Below are positions 20,568-31,461 of a stretch of 64,000 nucleotides of DNA, piece after piece; within the stretch, counting starts at the first letter, position 1; each line of letters opens with the position of its first letter. This stretch comes from Sycon ciliatum. Lineage: Eukaryota; Porifera; Calcarea; Leucosolenida; Sycettidae. A program made the translations under genes and the position numbers. The stretch covers positions 15,141,531-15,205,530 of the forward strand of contig NC_088644.1 in NCBI RefSeq assembly GCF_964019385.1. Reading direction: 5' to 3'. The notes under the pieces were generated by a model, which worked only from the letters and a program-made list of their open reading frames with translations, had not been told where the DNA came from and ran no database searches.

Positions 20568-21466
20568 TATACACTGTAACCACACTCCGTCTGATAGTCT
20601 ACACAGCATATTCTTAGTTTTGCTTGTATCATGTGAGTGCACCATGTCTGCTCATAGTCTCACACCTGCAAACATACTAAGTACTGTAGTTTCATTAGAA
20701 AAAAAAGATAATATACACAATCGGTTTTGTTCCATTTCTAAAAGCTATTCACTTTATTTCAATTTCGCACCACTCTCGCAGAATCTCAAAACCTTCAACG
20801 GTGTTTAGTTTTTAGCCTGTCTATTCTTATGAATATGTTTGCTTCATTTTGATTTCGTTTTCTATCGTTTGAGGCAGTGCAATTCGTGTATCTTGTGTTG
20901 AAACTGCTGTTGTTTGTTTCTTTGCACCTATCGGGATTTGCAGAAGCATACATAGGAAGTACAATGAACAGTTTGGCGACAAGGAGACAAATTTTAATCC
21001 GAATCGATAAAGAATATGCACAGTCATTCTATGCAATCATGCATCTACACACATCACCCATGGAACAGTTCGTTGGCTCAAGAGCCCGGTCACACATGCA
21101 CTGGAGTTCCGCTTTGGCGGCGAGGTTCTGCGGCAGCGAGCCTGATGTCTCTCCAGCGAAACCACTTGTGTATGGTCACACATATGGCTGCGTTTACATA
21201 CAAACAGGTCAAACTCCTACTTTGGCGGAAATGAGAGTGAAGTGGACTGTGGTGCATACGGTACGGAAAATAGACGAGGTCAATGACCATCTTGCACGCA
21301 TGTTTGTTGCATGGAAATCATACACATACAAATGTGTCATAGCAAGTCCAAAATTTATTTATTTATTTATTTATTTCACCTTCCCGTGGCCAGAGAATAT
21401 AGGCCAATATGGAGGGAAGGGGCGGTAGCCAGCCATGGCAGTAAACAAAAACAAAGCAAAAATAAA

Positions 21467-22997
21467 CGAGAGAGCTTGGAAGCTCAGGGCCCTACGCTAT
21501 GCTTTTTTGCCTTGATGACCTAGACAAAAAAAGCATAGGGATGTTATAAATTCTTTAAAAAAATCCTTTTTTTTAAGACATAACCTGGGATTCGAACCCG
21601 CACTATCGCGCGCCCTGCATGCATCCCCCGATACACTTCGCATACATACTAATTCTTCCAAGTTGTTTCACATTGTGATCTTGCATTTGAAAGCCCTATT
21701 TGAATATGCATAGTGGCCAGCCGTCTTTGATGGCACGGTACGGTAGTGGATAGGTACGGGACAGGTACGATCGAGGGTAATACTACACCGTCTCCCGTAC
21801 CGTACCGTACCATCAAACACAGCTGGCCACATACAGCTGCCCGCAATGTTAATAGGGCTTTCAAACGCAAGATAATAACGTGAAGCAACTTGGAAGAATG
21901 GGTATGAATGCTAAGTGTATGGGGGAATGCATGTAGGACGATAGTGTGGGTTCGAATCCCAGGATTTGCCTGGGAATAAAATAGGAAAAATCGAAAAATT
22001 TATAACATCCTATGCTTTTTTGCCGTCAGATACGGATAGCACCAGGCGTGACACAAACAAACAAACAAACACACAAACACACAAATACCAAACGAGAGAG
22101 CTTGGAAGCTCAGGGCCCTGCGCTATGCTTTGTTGCCTAGCTCATCGTGCATGTTGTTAGAACTGATGGAAAAGTTTTTTTCCTTTGATTAGCTACATCA
22201 TTGTATTGCAAAAACGTTTCAATGAGTTACTGAAGTAACGTCTTCTGCATAGCTATGGGACCGGCGCTGACTCTGCCGATCACGGGCGTTCTGGAGTCGA
22301 CGGGATGTCTGTCGTGCCGTTTCCTGGGACCGGCGCTGACTCTGCCGATCACGGGCGTTCGTCTTATTCTTATTATTATACTGTCGGCAACTAACATCCA
22401 TTCTAATTGCATTTACTCGTCTCCCTACTTCGTATTTCTTTCCAGAAAATCTCCCCATACAGCAGGGAGTCGTTTACATAATATGACTCCCTGCTATACA
22501 TCTACATGACTGTATACACGTTATAATTATTATGCTATCGGCCTACATGCGATTCCCGGGCTGTTCGACAGGCGGCCCAGCCAGCCTGCTAGTGGGATCT
22601 CGGCCTCGCACACAAATCCACACAAAATGTTACTGCGCTGAATGCATTCCCCGATACACTTCGCATAATATACTCATTCTCTTGATGGTACCGTACACTT
22701 GATGGTACGGGACAGGTACGGGATAGCGCCAGGCATGCCGATGGCACAAACAAACAAACATATTGTGGCCACCTGTCTTTGTTGGTACGGTACGGTACGG
22801 GACAGATACAGGATAGCGCCAGGCGTGACACAAACAAACAAACAAACAAACAAACACCAAATTAAAGCTGTGTGGACCCTGGCTAGCGCCAGACGTTACT
22901 GAAGTAACGTCTTCTGCATAGCTACGGGAATTAAAGCTGTGTGGACCCTGGCTAGCGCCAGACGTTACTGAAGTAAGGTCTTCTGCATAGCTACGGG
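21467..22997 (-). mobile_element. R1 composite insertion in the LINE 3' UTR, with AATAAA target duplication
   Basis: The insert begins CGAGAGAGCTTGGAAGC and ends in the reverse complement of CCCGTAGCTATGC. It is flanked by AATAAA at 21461-21466 and 22998-23003. Inside are two tRNA-like modules (box B at 21598-21608 minus and 21949-21959 plus), TTTG-type runs and two tandem copies of the 69-bp hairpin unit (22862-22997). It also has a large inner segment that recurs at 48.7-49.3 kb. Confidence 0.8.
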
Positions 22998-23059
22998 AAT
23001 AAATATTACAAATTACTGGAGGCAAAGAGAACCAAATCTGGATGAAGAATTAGCAGTTA

Positions 23060-24425
23060 TTAGAACACGAGCTTCATGTTGGCCTTGAAATCCTTTAGCG
23101 TACAAGACGATTTTACTGATAGAGGCAGGGCCAGCCAGAGAGAATAGGCAGCGAAAAACGGAGATCTGGTATAAGCTGAGGTTCGGGCTTTAGGTAAAGT
23201 GCAGGGATTGCGCGTAGGACGAGTGGGAAGAAACCAGTTATATTTACGCAAGTGTGGCGGGGCTTTGTCGAGATGAATAGAATGAACAACAATACACAGT
23301 TTTCGATCCGCTTGACTAGAGATAGGGAAGGTGTTAAACATATCATACAGCTCGGCAGAAGGAAAGTATGATGGTTTGCGGAAAAGGACTTTGAGTATCC
23401 TCTTATTGTGGACTTCCAGGGTACTCATTAACGATTTGCTTAGTAGGGATGACCAGGCGGTTGAGCAATAGAGAAAAATGGGGAGAATATAGCAATGATA
23501 AAAAAGGCGAATGCATTCAAGCGGTAGGTGGGAGCAGTGAGACACGAGGTGGCCAACAGCTTTACTGACTTTGCTACAGATATAGTCGACATGTCTACTA
23601 AACGATAAGTCTGAGTCAATGACCAAACCAAGATGTTTGTGTTGTTTTACCACTGTGAGGTCTGAGAGGGATCCGGGAAGAGTGAATGCATAGGTTGGCT
23701 CTGAGTTCGGCAGGAATAATATCTCAGTCTTGCCGATATTAGGTCTTAGTCTCCAGGTAGTCATCCACTGATGGACTTCGTTGATACCGCGCTGGAGACT
23801 GTCTCGCAGCCTGTCTAGACCCTCATTGAACCGGAGCAGTGCAGTATCGTCAGCAAATAAGGACACACCTTCAACATGACTGGGAAGATCATTTATATAC
23901 ACTAGGAAAAGGAGGGGCCCTAGGATGGATCCCTGGGGCACTCCGGACAGAACAGGTGAAGCATCTGAGAGAAGTCCACCTACAAAGACAACTTGCGTTC
24001 TGTCGGATAGGTAGTCTGTAATCCACTCAAGCTCTGAGTCACACACACCAAAAACTTTGGAGATTTTAGCAAGTAATGCACGGTGCCACACGGTGTCGAA
24101 AGCTTTCTCGAGGTCGAAAAAGCACATGGCAACTTTCCGCCCCATATGGCGATGGTCGGCAATGTTTTGGATCAGCTTGGTGAGCTGTAGAACGGTCGAG
24201 TCACCACGACGAAACCCAGATTGCGCGGGATCCAGAGCACGAGAAATATGATTATATAATTGATTGAAGAAGAGCCGTTCACAAAGTTTGGAAATACAGG
24301 ATAGGAGGGAAATTGGGCGATAGTTACTAGCTTGAGATTTGCTGCCTTTGCACTTGTAAATAGGCACAATTTTAGCCAGTTTCCAGTCAGTAGGGAACTT
24401 GCCTGTGGTAAAGGAGAGGTTAACT
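23060..24425 (-). pseudogene. LINE ORF2 reverse transcriptase domain
   Basis: The open frame carries the expected blocks in order: ASNYRPISLLSCISKLCERL, then SGFRRGDSTVLQLTKLI, CFFDLEKAFDTVWH (first catalytic Asp), LSGVPQGSILGPLLFLVYIN, and SLFADDTALLRF (catalytic DD). The thumb and C-terminal domain follow. A one-base frameshift near 24420 separates it from the N-terminal RT part. It would carry out target-primed reverse transcription in an intact element. Confidence 0.88.
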
Positions 24426-25092
24426 TAAATAGGCGGCTAAGTGGAAAAGAAATCGCAGGAGCTAGCTTCTTTATCATATTGTTCGTGATACCGTCTAGCC
24501 CTGGCGCTTTCCCAGATTTCAGGTTTGAGATGGCTTTACGAACATCTGCTGAAGTGATATGAACGCGGGTGAATTGGCGAGTAAGACGAGTGTCATATTA
24601 GAGAGGGGGTATTACTAAACGTGGGTCATCAGGCACTGCGACAGAGGTAAACTGCTTGTTGAGGATGGTTGCTTTTTGGAAGCTGTCAGACACCAGCAGC
24701 CCATCAGGGCTTTCAATGTCAGGGATGCCAGGTTTTACTTTGTGCGATCGCTGACTGCGGACAAACTGGTGAAGCGTAGTGCTGCCTGAGGTAAGTGTTG
24801 TTTTGATTGAACGAATGTACTGGCGGTGGCACCAGCGGGAGAGATGTCTCACCTGGTTCCGCTGTGCCTTATATGCTGATAGGTTGTAGTCCGTAGGGAA
24901 TTTTTTGGAGAGGCTGAATAGGTCACGCTTCAACTTGATAGCCTTGCATAGTTCAGTGGAAACCCATGGATGATATTTGCGCGTAGACCCTGGGGTTGAG
25001 GGAGTTCGATTTGGTTTGCGGGAGCTATGAAGGGGAACATACTTGGACAGCACAGTCTGCAGGACACTGCCAGTGCAGGTTACTACGTGCAC
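24426..25092 (-). pseudogene. LINE ORF2 linker and N-terminal RT region with an in-frame stop
   Basis: Encodes HPWVSTELCKAIKLKRDLFS, then, after an in-frame TAA at 24598-24600, VRKAISNLKSGKAPGLDGIT, the RT entry block of non-LTR elements. The frame is the same on both sides of the stop, so the stop is a point mutation. Confidence 0.8.
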
Positions 25093-26065
25093 TGTCCACG
25101 TCTGAGGATATTAATGAGTTCCAAGGTACTGAGTCTAAGTCTGCATTGACCGCCTCCCACACAGCAGGTGTGACGTGTCGGAGATCGAAAGACATAGGGT
25201 TAGGCTCCTGAGCTTGAGACGTTGTTTCGCGGGGAGACTGAGGCAGGGGGATGTCGAACTGGCAGTACACAATGGCATGGTCTGAGGCGCCCAGAGGGCA
25301 GTCAGTTTCGACGCAAGACGAGAGATTGGCACGGTTACTAAACACCAAATCCAAGCAGGCTTGGACACCAGAGGGTGACGTGTATGTACATGTGTTGACG
25401 AGTTTGTGAAGACCAAATGGACTGAGCGTGCGATACAATTCAGCACCGGCAGTATTGGTGGAATCTGTCGAACACCATGACGTGTGCTTGCTGTTAAAAT
25501 CACCTGTCAAGATAACGTGAGAAGATGAAAGAGGAAGAGTAATGAGTACGTCTTCGAGAGTCTGGCAGTACCTTGCTATATCTGTTGGCTTAGCAGAAGG
25601 TGGACGATAACTGCAGCAGAGGAGGATCGGCTCAGCTGCAGCCGGATACGGCTGCAGTTGAACCCAAACGGCTTCGCACCCATCGCGAGCTAGATCGAGA
25701 CGCATGGCAACAGACTTAAACTTATTCTGTCGAACAAGGATAGCGACACCACCATAACCTCTTGCACTTGTCCCGGACTTATTCTCTGCAGGGGGCCTGT
25801 CCCTCCGGAAGGTGTCATAACGCGTAATATTAAGTGCAATATTCGGGTCGAGCCAGATTTCAGTTAGGCAGATTATGTCAGGCTGCCACTCTTCAGCAAC
25901 AATAGTAAGCTCTGTACACTTATTCACTACAGAACGACAGTTTGTTGATAGGAGTGTGAGCTGGGGTGGTGTAGAATGCTGGTGAGTGGGAAGGGAGTGT
26001 CTGGTAGGAAAGAATGGGTGTGCGTGTGGGTTCAGTGAGGAAGGTGGGTATGGGTCCAATTGCAT
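25025..26065 (-). pseudogene. LINE ORF2 AP-endonuclease domain
   Basis: About 320 codons with LLSTNCRSVVNKCTEL (catalytic Asn), then DIICLTEIWLDP (catalytic Glu), ILTGDFNSKHTSW, and LGASDHAIVYCQF (terminal Asp-His). These are in the order of LINE AP-like endonucleases that nick the target site. The frame runs out near 25025-25090, where a frameshift joins it to the linker frame. All catalytic motifs appear intact. Confidence 0.87.
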
Positions 26066-26068
26066 GGT

Positions 26069-27048
26069 TTAGTTACTAGCAGACTGATCCAAGGTTATGC
26101 TGTCAGATGCAAATCTCCATTCCCTGATGGAAACTTTGCTTGGCCAGAAATCTTCTTCGAGAACCTGGTCAGCATGCTCAGCCGGAACGACAAGGTGAGC
26201 ATAAGCAGTACCAAAGTACTTGGACTCCGAAATTGAGCAACTGAGGACGTCAACTGCTTTCTTTTTGCACCACTCCCTGATAGAGTCAGCCTCACACCCA
26301 GGATCGACATTTCCGAGGTAGAAGCACTTCCGCTTGATCCTTTCTGCCCCCTGGAGGCTGCCTCGCTTACTGGACATCGGCTTTTTGTACTGTGATGTAA
26401 TAGAACGCTGCAGTGCGGGAGCACGAGTCATGTGTCGGCGTGGAGGATACTGCCAACCATTACGGTCAGTGTCACCAGGAGTGCCAGAGCTGGTCATTCG
26501 CGTGCCATGTTTGGGTGCGGTAGGTGCGTACTGGGAACCTACTTGTACAATGCATTAATGGGCTCTGTAGAGGATGCGCCAGGAATGGTAGAAGTGTACA
26601 TATTTGGACCTACTTGTACATTGGGCTCTGTAGTAGATGCACGTGAAAGGGTGGCAGCGTACGTATTCGGTTGGTACCGAGTGGTTAGTGGCACTCCCGG
26701 GGCTCGCACTTGCTGACTTTTGAGCTCCCCCATCTCTTCCCGCAATCGTGACAATTGGGCTTCGAAGTTTTCTTGCGAAGACTTACTTGTTTCAATCACA
26801 TTTCGTAGTTGCGAAATCTCATTTGAAAGTGCTCGGACTACGTCTAACAGTTCTGATACAATTGGTACCATACCGGTTTCAGATGGCGCTCCTCTGGCTG
26901 GTGCGCTGGCTACCTGGCCCTGCTTACGGAGAGCGAACGCGAGGTCCGCCCTGGATAGGTCGTCCCATCCTGGAATTCGGGCGTCCTTGGCTACCTGCTG
27001 CAACACATTGAACTCGATCAGGGCTAGGTCTAGGGTTGAGTCAGCCAT
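26069..27048 (-). pseudogene. LINE ORF1 (coiled coil plus RRM-like), broken by a small insertion
   Basis: Starts at MADSTLDLALIEFNVLQQ (ATG at 27046-27048). An upstream in-frame start at 27129 is possible. A central coiled coil (SNEISQLRNVIETSK... LSRLREEMGELKSQ) and a Ser/Thr/Pro-rich repeat precede a C-terminal domain with RIKRKCFYLGNVDPGCEAD and FWPSKVSIREW. This is RRM-like and probably binds RNA as a nucleic-acid chaperone. A roughly 8-bp insertion near 26555 shifts frame between 26497 and 26539; removing it would rejoin the frames. Confidence 0.78.
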
Positions 27049-27130
27049 AGCTGTGCTTCCTTGGTCAGTGCTCGACAAACAAAACAAAAGTAAGGAGCCG
27101 ATTGGTGGAGCAACAAAATTTGTTTCCACC

Positions 27131-28070
27131 TACTACCACACCAAAAAAGGAATGTCATGGATATATCCGGAAAATGCGAAAATTTTTCAAAAAGACCTAC
27201 GGAGGACCAACGTAGGAAATCCATAGAGAAATTTACGTATGAAAGTTGCCCTCGATCCCCGGCGCGTACAACATCCGGATTTTCATACGTAATAACGTAG
27301 AGCAAAACCTCCCCACAGTCTATTTAGAAAAAGATGATATCCTAGCTTTTGGCCATAAATGGGTCAAATTTTGAGTTTTCGTCACAATTTTTTTGGCAAT
27401 CCCCCATGGAATGCTCTTCCAATTGTGTTTTTGAAGTCTATTTCTGCAAAAAGCAAGCCATAACAAGAATAGGATTTCGGCCAGGTTTTGCCCACAAAGC
27501 ACTGAATTGGGTAAAAGCCATGAAAATCCAGGCCGTTCACTCCACTTGCATAACAGTACATTTGCGTTTCGAACCCCAGCTGAGGTGCCTTTTTTGGACC
27601 CTTTTTCAAGTTTCGAATCGCGCGGCACTGCACAGTGTACCACAAAATCGCCAAACATGAGAGCTCTCCAGATCAGCAGAGCCAGCGCTCATCCTTTTCT
27701 GAATGGACTGTAATCAGCAGACCGTCGTGTTTTCCGATGAAGCGAAACCGCAGAAGCGAGAGTGCCGCTCCCAAAAGTTTTGGAGGCAGCGGATTTGAGT
27801 TTCCGCTACAGCGGTAGTTCTGCTTCTCGCAGTTGCCATGGCATTTCCGCTCCTGCTAGCTGCGGCGTCGCTTCAGCGGAACCGCTACTTTTGAGTGCAT
27901 GTGTGACCGTTTTCTTGTGACGTTCATCAGTAAGAGCACATCACTGGGTGGTGGACCAAGAATATCACGGTTCTAAACAAGTTGATGTACAAAGTGAACG
28001 TATATACATGTAGTAAAAACAATACTCAATAGTGGTGAACACACATGCAGTTCTGAAATTTGAGTGTGAT
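27131..28070. other. Unassigned, possible LINE 5' UTR and an unclassified repeat
   Basis: 27131-27310 may be LINE 5' UTR. 27320-27720 shows no domain in any frame. 27730-27900 is rich in GCGG and GCTTC alternations, and its reverse complement starts CGGTCACACATGCACT, as does 21090-21105. This suggests a dispersed MITE. Confidence 0.4.
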
Positions 28071-28292
28071 AAAAGGCCAACATGAAGTTTGTGTTCTAAG
28101 AACTGCTAATTCTTCATCCAGATTTGTTTCTTTTCTCTTTGCCTCGCCCTGTGTAGGTTATTGCCTCCAGTAATTTGTAATTGTTTTGCATTGTTTTTGC
28201 TTACTGTCATGGCTGGCTATCGCCCCCCCCCCCCCCTTCCCTCCATATTGGCCTATATTCCATGGCCACGGGAAGGTGAAATAAATAAATAT
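28071..28292 (+). mobile_element. Extreme 3' end of a CR1-like LINE
   Basis: Contains the last codons (KANMKFVF, then TAA) and the entire 3' UTR of the family seen at 21352-27130, ending GGTGAAATAAATAAATA. A C11 homopolymer lies at 28226-28237. It shows the uninterrupted UTR and so proves the insertion in the other copy. Confidence 0.85.
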
Positions 28293-28344
28293 AAAAAATC
28301 TACGTCAGTATGTGTAAGAAAAGAGAAGGAGAGAGGGCGAACAA

Positions 28345-28509
28345 AAATGTCACTTCTCTGCGGTTGACGTCACAGTATAAGAATTAGCAGAGAAGTAGTG
28401 TTCTCTGTCCACCCGGGAACGGGTACGAGGGAGCACGGTGTGGGATAAAAGGAGGTGACGAGTGCAGGGTCGGCCTCTTTTGTCTTTGTGCGGAGAGTTG
28501 AGTGAGAGT
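28345..28509 (+). repeat. Ngaro repeat A1
   Basis: 165 bp, identical to 33295-33459. It contains TGACGTCA-like and GGGATAAAAGG elements and precedes gag by 32 bp, so it probably carries the promoter. Confidence 0.9.
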
Positions 28510-28541
28510 TTGTGAATTATTTAATTTGAAAGTTTTATTTT

Positions 28542-29384
28542 GTGAAAAGAATGTCGAGAAGTGTGTCGCCGAGTGGTAGTGGTAGTGAGAGTGAAGGGTA
28601 TGTTGAGGAGAGTAGGAGGATGAGAGAGATGGCTGCGAGATTGGAGACGTTGGAGAGGAAGTTGGAGAAGTCTAGTCGTAAGAGGAAAAGAGAGGATAGG
28701 AGTGACAGTGAGAGCGAGAGTGAGTCAGAGAGGAGCAGGAGAAGTGGCAGGAGTAGAAGTAGCAAGAGGAGAAACAGCAAGAAGAGCAAGAGGAGCAAGG
28801 AAAGTAAGCAGGTGAAGAGGGAGAGACAGGACGAGAGGATGGCGGCGGCAAGAAAGAGAAGTTGGAAGGCCAAGGCTCACGAGGAGCAGTTCTGCGTGAT
28901 AAGTAAGGCGTTGGAGCCTCTAGCCAAGGCAAGGCAGAAGGCAGAGCGTCGAGGCGAGAAGGACATCGCCAGAAACATAGAGGAAGGTGAGAGCGTCCTC
29001 CAGCGGCGAGTCAAGTTATTGCTGTTTGCGGACGCCGAAGGGTGGTCGGCCGCAAACATTTATGATGGTAAAATGGAGTGCGGGTCCGATACGGACGATG
29101 AGCGGAGGATGAGGAGGGCCAGGGCGGAGGCCAAGGAGGGGAAGAGGAGCAGTGGCAAGCCCTTTCCAGGAGGCCGCCCAGCCGGGGTCGGGCTCGGAGC
29201 GGCTGCTCGAGCTCAGACCATGCCGGCCGCACCGAAGCCACCCGGATTCGGCGCCCCGTTCAAGGAGCTGGCCTGTTGGCGGTGCGGAGGGAAGGGGCAC
29301 GTGCAGAGGGACTGCACGCAGCCTGCCCCAGGCCCAGCACCTGCCAGGTCATTCCCGATGCAACAGCAACAGCAGCCACGATGA
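28542..29384 (+). CDS. Ngaro Gag-like protein with CCHC zinc knuckle
   Basis: 280 codons from ATG 28542, 32 bp after repeat A1. The N-terminal third is very rich in Ser, Arg, Glu and Lys (predicted coiled coil and RS-like region, residues about 20-110). Residues about 115-175 (EEQFCVISKALEPLAKARQK) look like a structured core. Near the C-terminus CWRCGGKGHVQRDC is a perfect C-x2-C-x4-H-x4-C knuckle for RNA binding. It would package the element RNA. It overlaps the RT frame (+1), suggesting programmed frameshifting or re-initiation. Confidence 0.85.
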   Translation: MKRMSRSVSPSGSGSESEGYVEESRRMREMAARLETLERKLEKSSRKRKREDRSDSESESESERSRRSGRSRSSKRRNSKKSKRSKESKQVKRERQDERMAAARKRSWKAKAHEEQFCVISKALEPLAKARQKAERRGEKDIARNIEEGESVLQRRVKLLLFADAEGWSAANIYDGKMECGSDTDDERRMRRARAEAKEGKRSSGKPFPGGRPAGVGLGAAARAQTMPAAPKPPGFGAPFKELACWRCGGKGHVQRDCTQPAPGPAPARSFPMQQQQQPR

Positions 29385-31461
29385 ACAAGATAAGTTTGAT
29401 GTGCATGTTGTTGATGATGATGAGGATGAGGATGATGAAAAGAGTGTTCAAACTTATTCAGATGTTGTGGCTGAAAGCGGATATGGTGCGGAAGGGGAAG
29501 GGGAAGGGGAAATCTGGGCAGAGGGTGAAACTGTGATGCATGGGAGATTGAAGCGGTGCATACCGTTTTGGAGGGAGATGGGGGCTTCATCTTGGATTAT
29601 TAGTATTTTGGAGGTCGGTTATGCGTTGCCGTTTGTAACAGACCCTCCGTCTGGTTTTTTAAGGAATCAGAAAAGCTGTTGGAAGCATGTACAATTTGTT
29701 GATGAGGCAGTGAAGGGGCTGGTAGACTGCGGGAGTGCGATGAAAGTAAACGAATCTGAGTTAAATTGTGTTAGCCCGCTGGGAGTGGTGGAAGGTGCTA
29801 GGAAGCTGAGACTGATTTTAGACTTGAGGCAAGTGAATGAATGTTTGGCAAAATTCAGGTTTAAATTGGATGATATCAGGATGGCAGTGAAGCTTTTTCA
29901 GAAAGACGACTTTGTTGTAACATTCGATTTGAAGAGTGGTTATCACCATGTTGATATGGCAAGGGACCATTGGAAATATTTGGGTTTCTCATGGGGAGGT
30001 GAATTTTATTGTTTCAAGTCATTGCCGTTTGGGCTCTCCACTGCTCCGTATCTTTTTAACAAACTGGTCCGTGTGATGGTTCGTTACTGGAGGGCTCAGG
30101 GCATTAAGTGCATGATGTTCTTTGACGATGGCTCTGCAGGAGCGGGCACTGTGGAAGAGACAGTGAGGGTAGCAGGTGTGCTCACGGAAACGTTGGAAAG
30201 AGCGGGTTGGAAGATCAATGTGGAGAAATCGTGTCTTGTGCCTTCTCAGAAGCCTACCATTCTGGGTTTTGTGTTGGACCTGGTTCACGGGAGAGTAAGT
30301 GTGGCGGAGGCAAGAGTTCTGAGGTTTTTGGAGCATTTGAGGGTTTTGCATAGCAAGAGGAGACCGAATGCCAAAGAGTGTGCTAGGCTGGCTGGGTTCA
30401 TCATTTCAATGTCTTTCGCCATTGGGCCAGTTGCAAGGTTGAGAACCAGGGCATTGTATGACATGATTCTCAGGAGGAAAAGCTGGTTTCATAGACAGGA
30501 GTGGTCTGATGAGGCTTATGCAGAAGTGAGCTTCTGGTGGTATTGTTTCAATGAGTTTCATGGAAGATTGGTTGTGGGTGATCCAAAGATAACAGCAGTT
30601 GTAGACACGTGGTCAGATGCTAGCGATGTAGCCTGGGGAGGTTTTGCGGTGTCCTGCGGGGAAACGATTGCAAGAGGGAATTGGCCAGAAGAGGTGTTAG
30701 AGGCTCAGAAGAGTTCTACGTGGAGGGAATTGAGGGCTACCGAGTTGGTGCTGCAATCGGTGGTCCAAGAATTGGCAGGCAAGGAATGTAGGCACCGGAC
30801 GGATAATCAGGCGGCAGCTCGTATTCTGCAGGTGGGCAGCAAAGTTCCAGAACTGCAGGAGATTGCATGTCGGATTTTCAGGTTTTGCAGGCAAAATTGC
30901 ATTCGACTTGTGCCAGAATGGGTTCCAAGGGAGGAGAATGTTCTGGCAGATTTTTTATCCAAGGTAGTGGATACTGATGACTGGAAATTGTCGTCTGAGG
31001 TATTCGACGAGATAGACGGTTTGTGGGGCCCGCACACTGTTGACTGCTTTGCCAGTGCAGAGTCGGCACAGTTGCCTCGTTTCTGCTCACGTTGGTGGAA
31101 TCCAGGATGTTTGGCCGTGGATGCTTTCACGATGTGCTGGGAAGGGGAGAACTTATGGTTGTGCCCCCCCATTTACCTTATTGGAGACGTTATTAGCAGA
31201 ATTTCAGTGATTGTCAGTCATGGGACATTGGTTGTCCCAAAATGGACATCTGCATGGTGGTGGCCATACTTATTCAAAGGTACTGAAAGCTCCACGTTGG
31301 TGAGGAGTTTTATTTTCCTGCCTAGAATATCAGGTCTGTTTGACAGTGGCTCTTGCCAATGGAATTGGTTTGATGGGAAGGTGCCAAGGTGTGAAGTCAT
31401 GGCAATCAGGTTCTGTAGTATCATGGGCTGTCGGTGCTGTGAGACAGAATGTCGGGAATGA
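29152..31461 (+). CDS. Ngaro reverse transcriptase - RNase H polyprotein
   Basis: 769 open codons; roughly the first 78 overlap gag and may not be translated. RT blocks: LRLILDLRQVNECL, VVTFDLKSGYHHVDM (first Asp), KSLPFGLSTAPYLF, and MFFDDGSAG with the catalytic Asp pair at 30124-30129. RNase H blocks: VDTWSDASDVAWGGFAV (about 30600), STWRELRATELVL, and HRTDNQAAARIL, then ADFLSKVVD. The DIRS-group tail WGPHTVDCFASAESAQLPRF and WWNPGCLAVDAFTM follows. No lesions are visible, so it is potentially active. Confidence 0.92.
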   Translation: MASPFQEAAQPGSGSERLLELRPCRPHRSHPDSAPRSRSWPVGGAEGRGTCRGTARSLPQAQHLPGHSRCNSNSSHDEQDKFDVHVVDDDEDEDDEKSVQTYSDVVAESGYGAEGEGEGEIWAEGETVMHGRLKRCIPFWREMGASSWIISILEVGYALPFVTDPPSGFLRNQKSCWKHVQFVDEAVKGLVDCGSAMKVNESELNCVSPLGVVEGARKLRLILDLRQVNECLAKFRFKLDDIRMAVKLFQKDDFVVTFDLKSGYHHVDMARDHWKYLGFSWGGEFYCFKSLPFGLSTAPYLFNKLVRVMVRYWRAQGIKCMMFFDDGSAGAGTVEETVRVAGVLTETLERAGWKINVEKSCLVPSQKPTILGFVLDLVHGRVSVAEARVLRFLEHLRVLHSKRRPNAKECARLAGFIISMSFAIGPVARLRTRALYDMILRRKSWFHRQEWSDEAYAEVSFWWYCFNEFHGRLVVGDPKITAVVDTWSDASDVAWGGFAVSCGETIARGNWPEEVLEAQKSSTWRELRATELVLQSVVQELAGKECRHRTDNQAAARILQVGSKVPELQEIACRIFRFCRQNCIRLVPEWVPREENVLADFLSKVVDTDDWKLSSEVFDEIDGLWGPHTVDCFASAESAQLPRFCSRWWNPGCLAVDAFTMCWEGENLWLCPPIYLIGDVISRISVIVSHGTLVVPKWTSAWWWPYLFKGTESSTLVRSFIFLPRISGLFDSGSCQWNWFDGKVPRCEVMAIRFCSIMGCRCCETECRE

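Larger units (their letters stand above)
21352..27130 (-). mobile_element. Nearly full-length LINE (CR1/L2/Jockey-like), interrupted
   Basis: Read leftward: ORF1 (about 27048-26069), AP-endonuclease (26065-25070), linker, RT (24480-23066), 3' UTR and an (AAAT)n tail (21352-21376). The 3' UTR was split by a 1,531-bp R1 composite at 21467-22997. The outer UTR part, 21377-21460, matches the uninterrupted UTR end at 28200-28275. One in-frame stop, two frameshifts in ORF2 and a small insertion in ORF1 make it inactive, but the decay is mild. Confidence 0.88.

Noticed and set aside
20877-21428. 183-codon ORF with a signal-peptide-like start (MQFVYLVLKLLLFVSLHLSG)
   Set aside because: It runs into the LINE 3' tail (TTTA repeats encode its IYLFIYF end) and crosses a possible dispersed repeat near 21095. 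No domain or splice sites were seen; probably chance.
22589-23025. Recurrent ORFs with SRSYAEDVTSVTSGASQGPH
   Set aside because: They are translations of the 69-bp R1 hairpin unit, seen in every copy and in either genomic orientation, not a protein family.
28672-28932. Leucine- and serine-rich minus-strand ORFs (28535-28932)
   Set aside because: Antisense shadows of the RS/E-rich Gag region.
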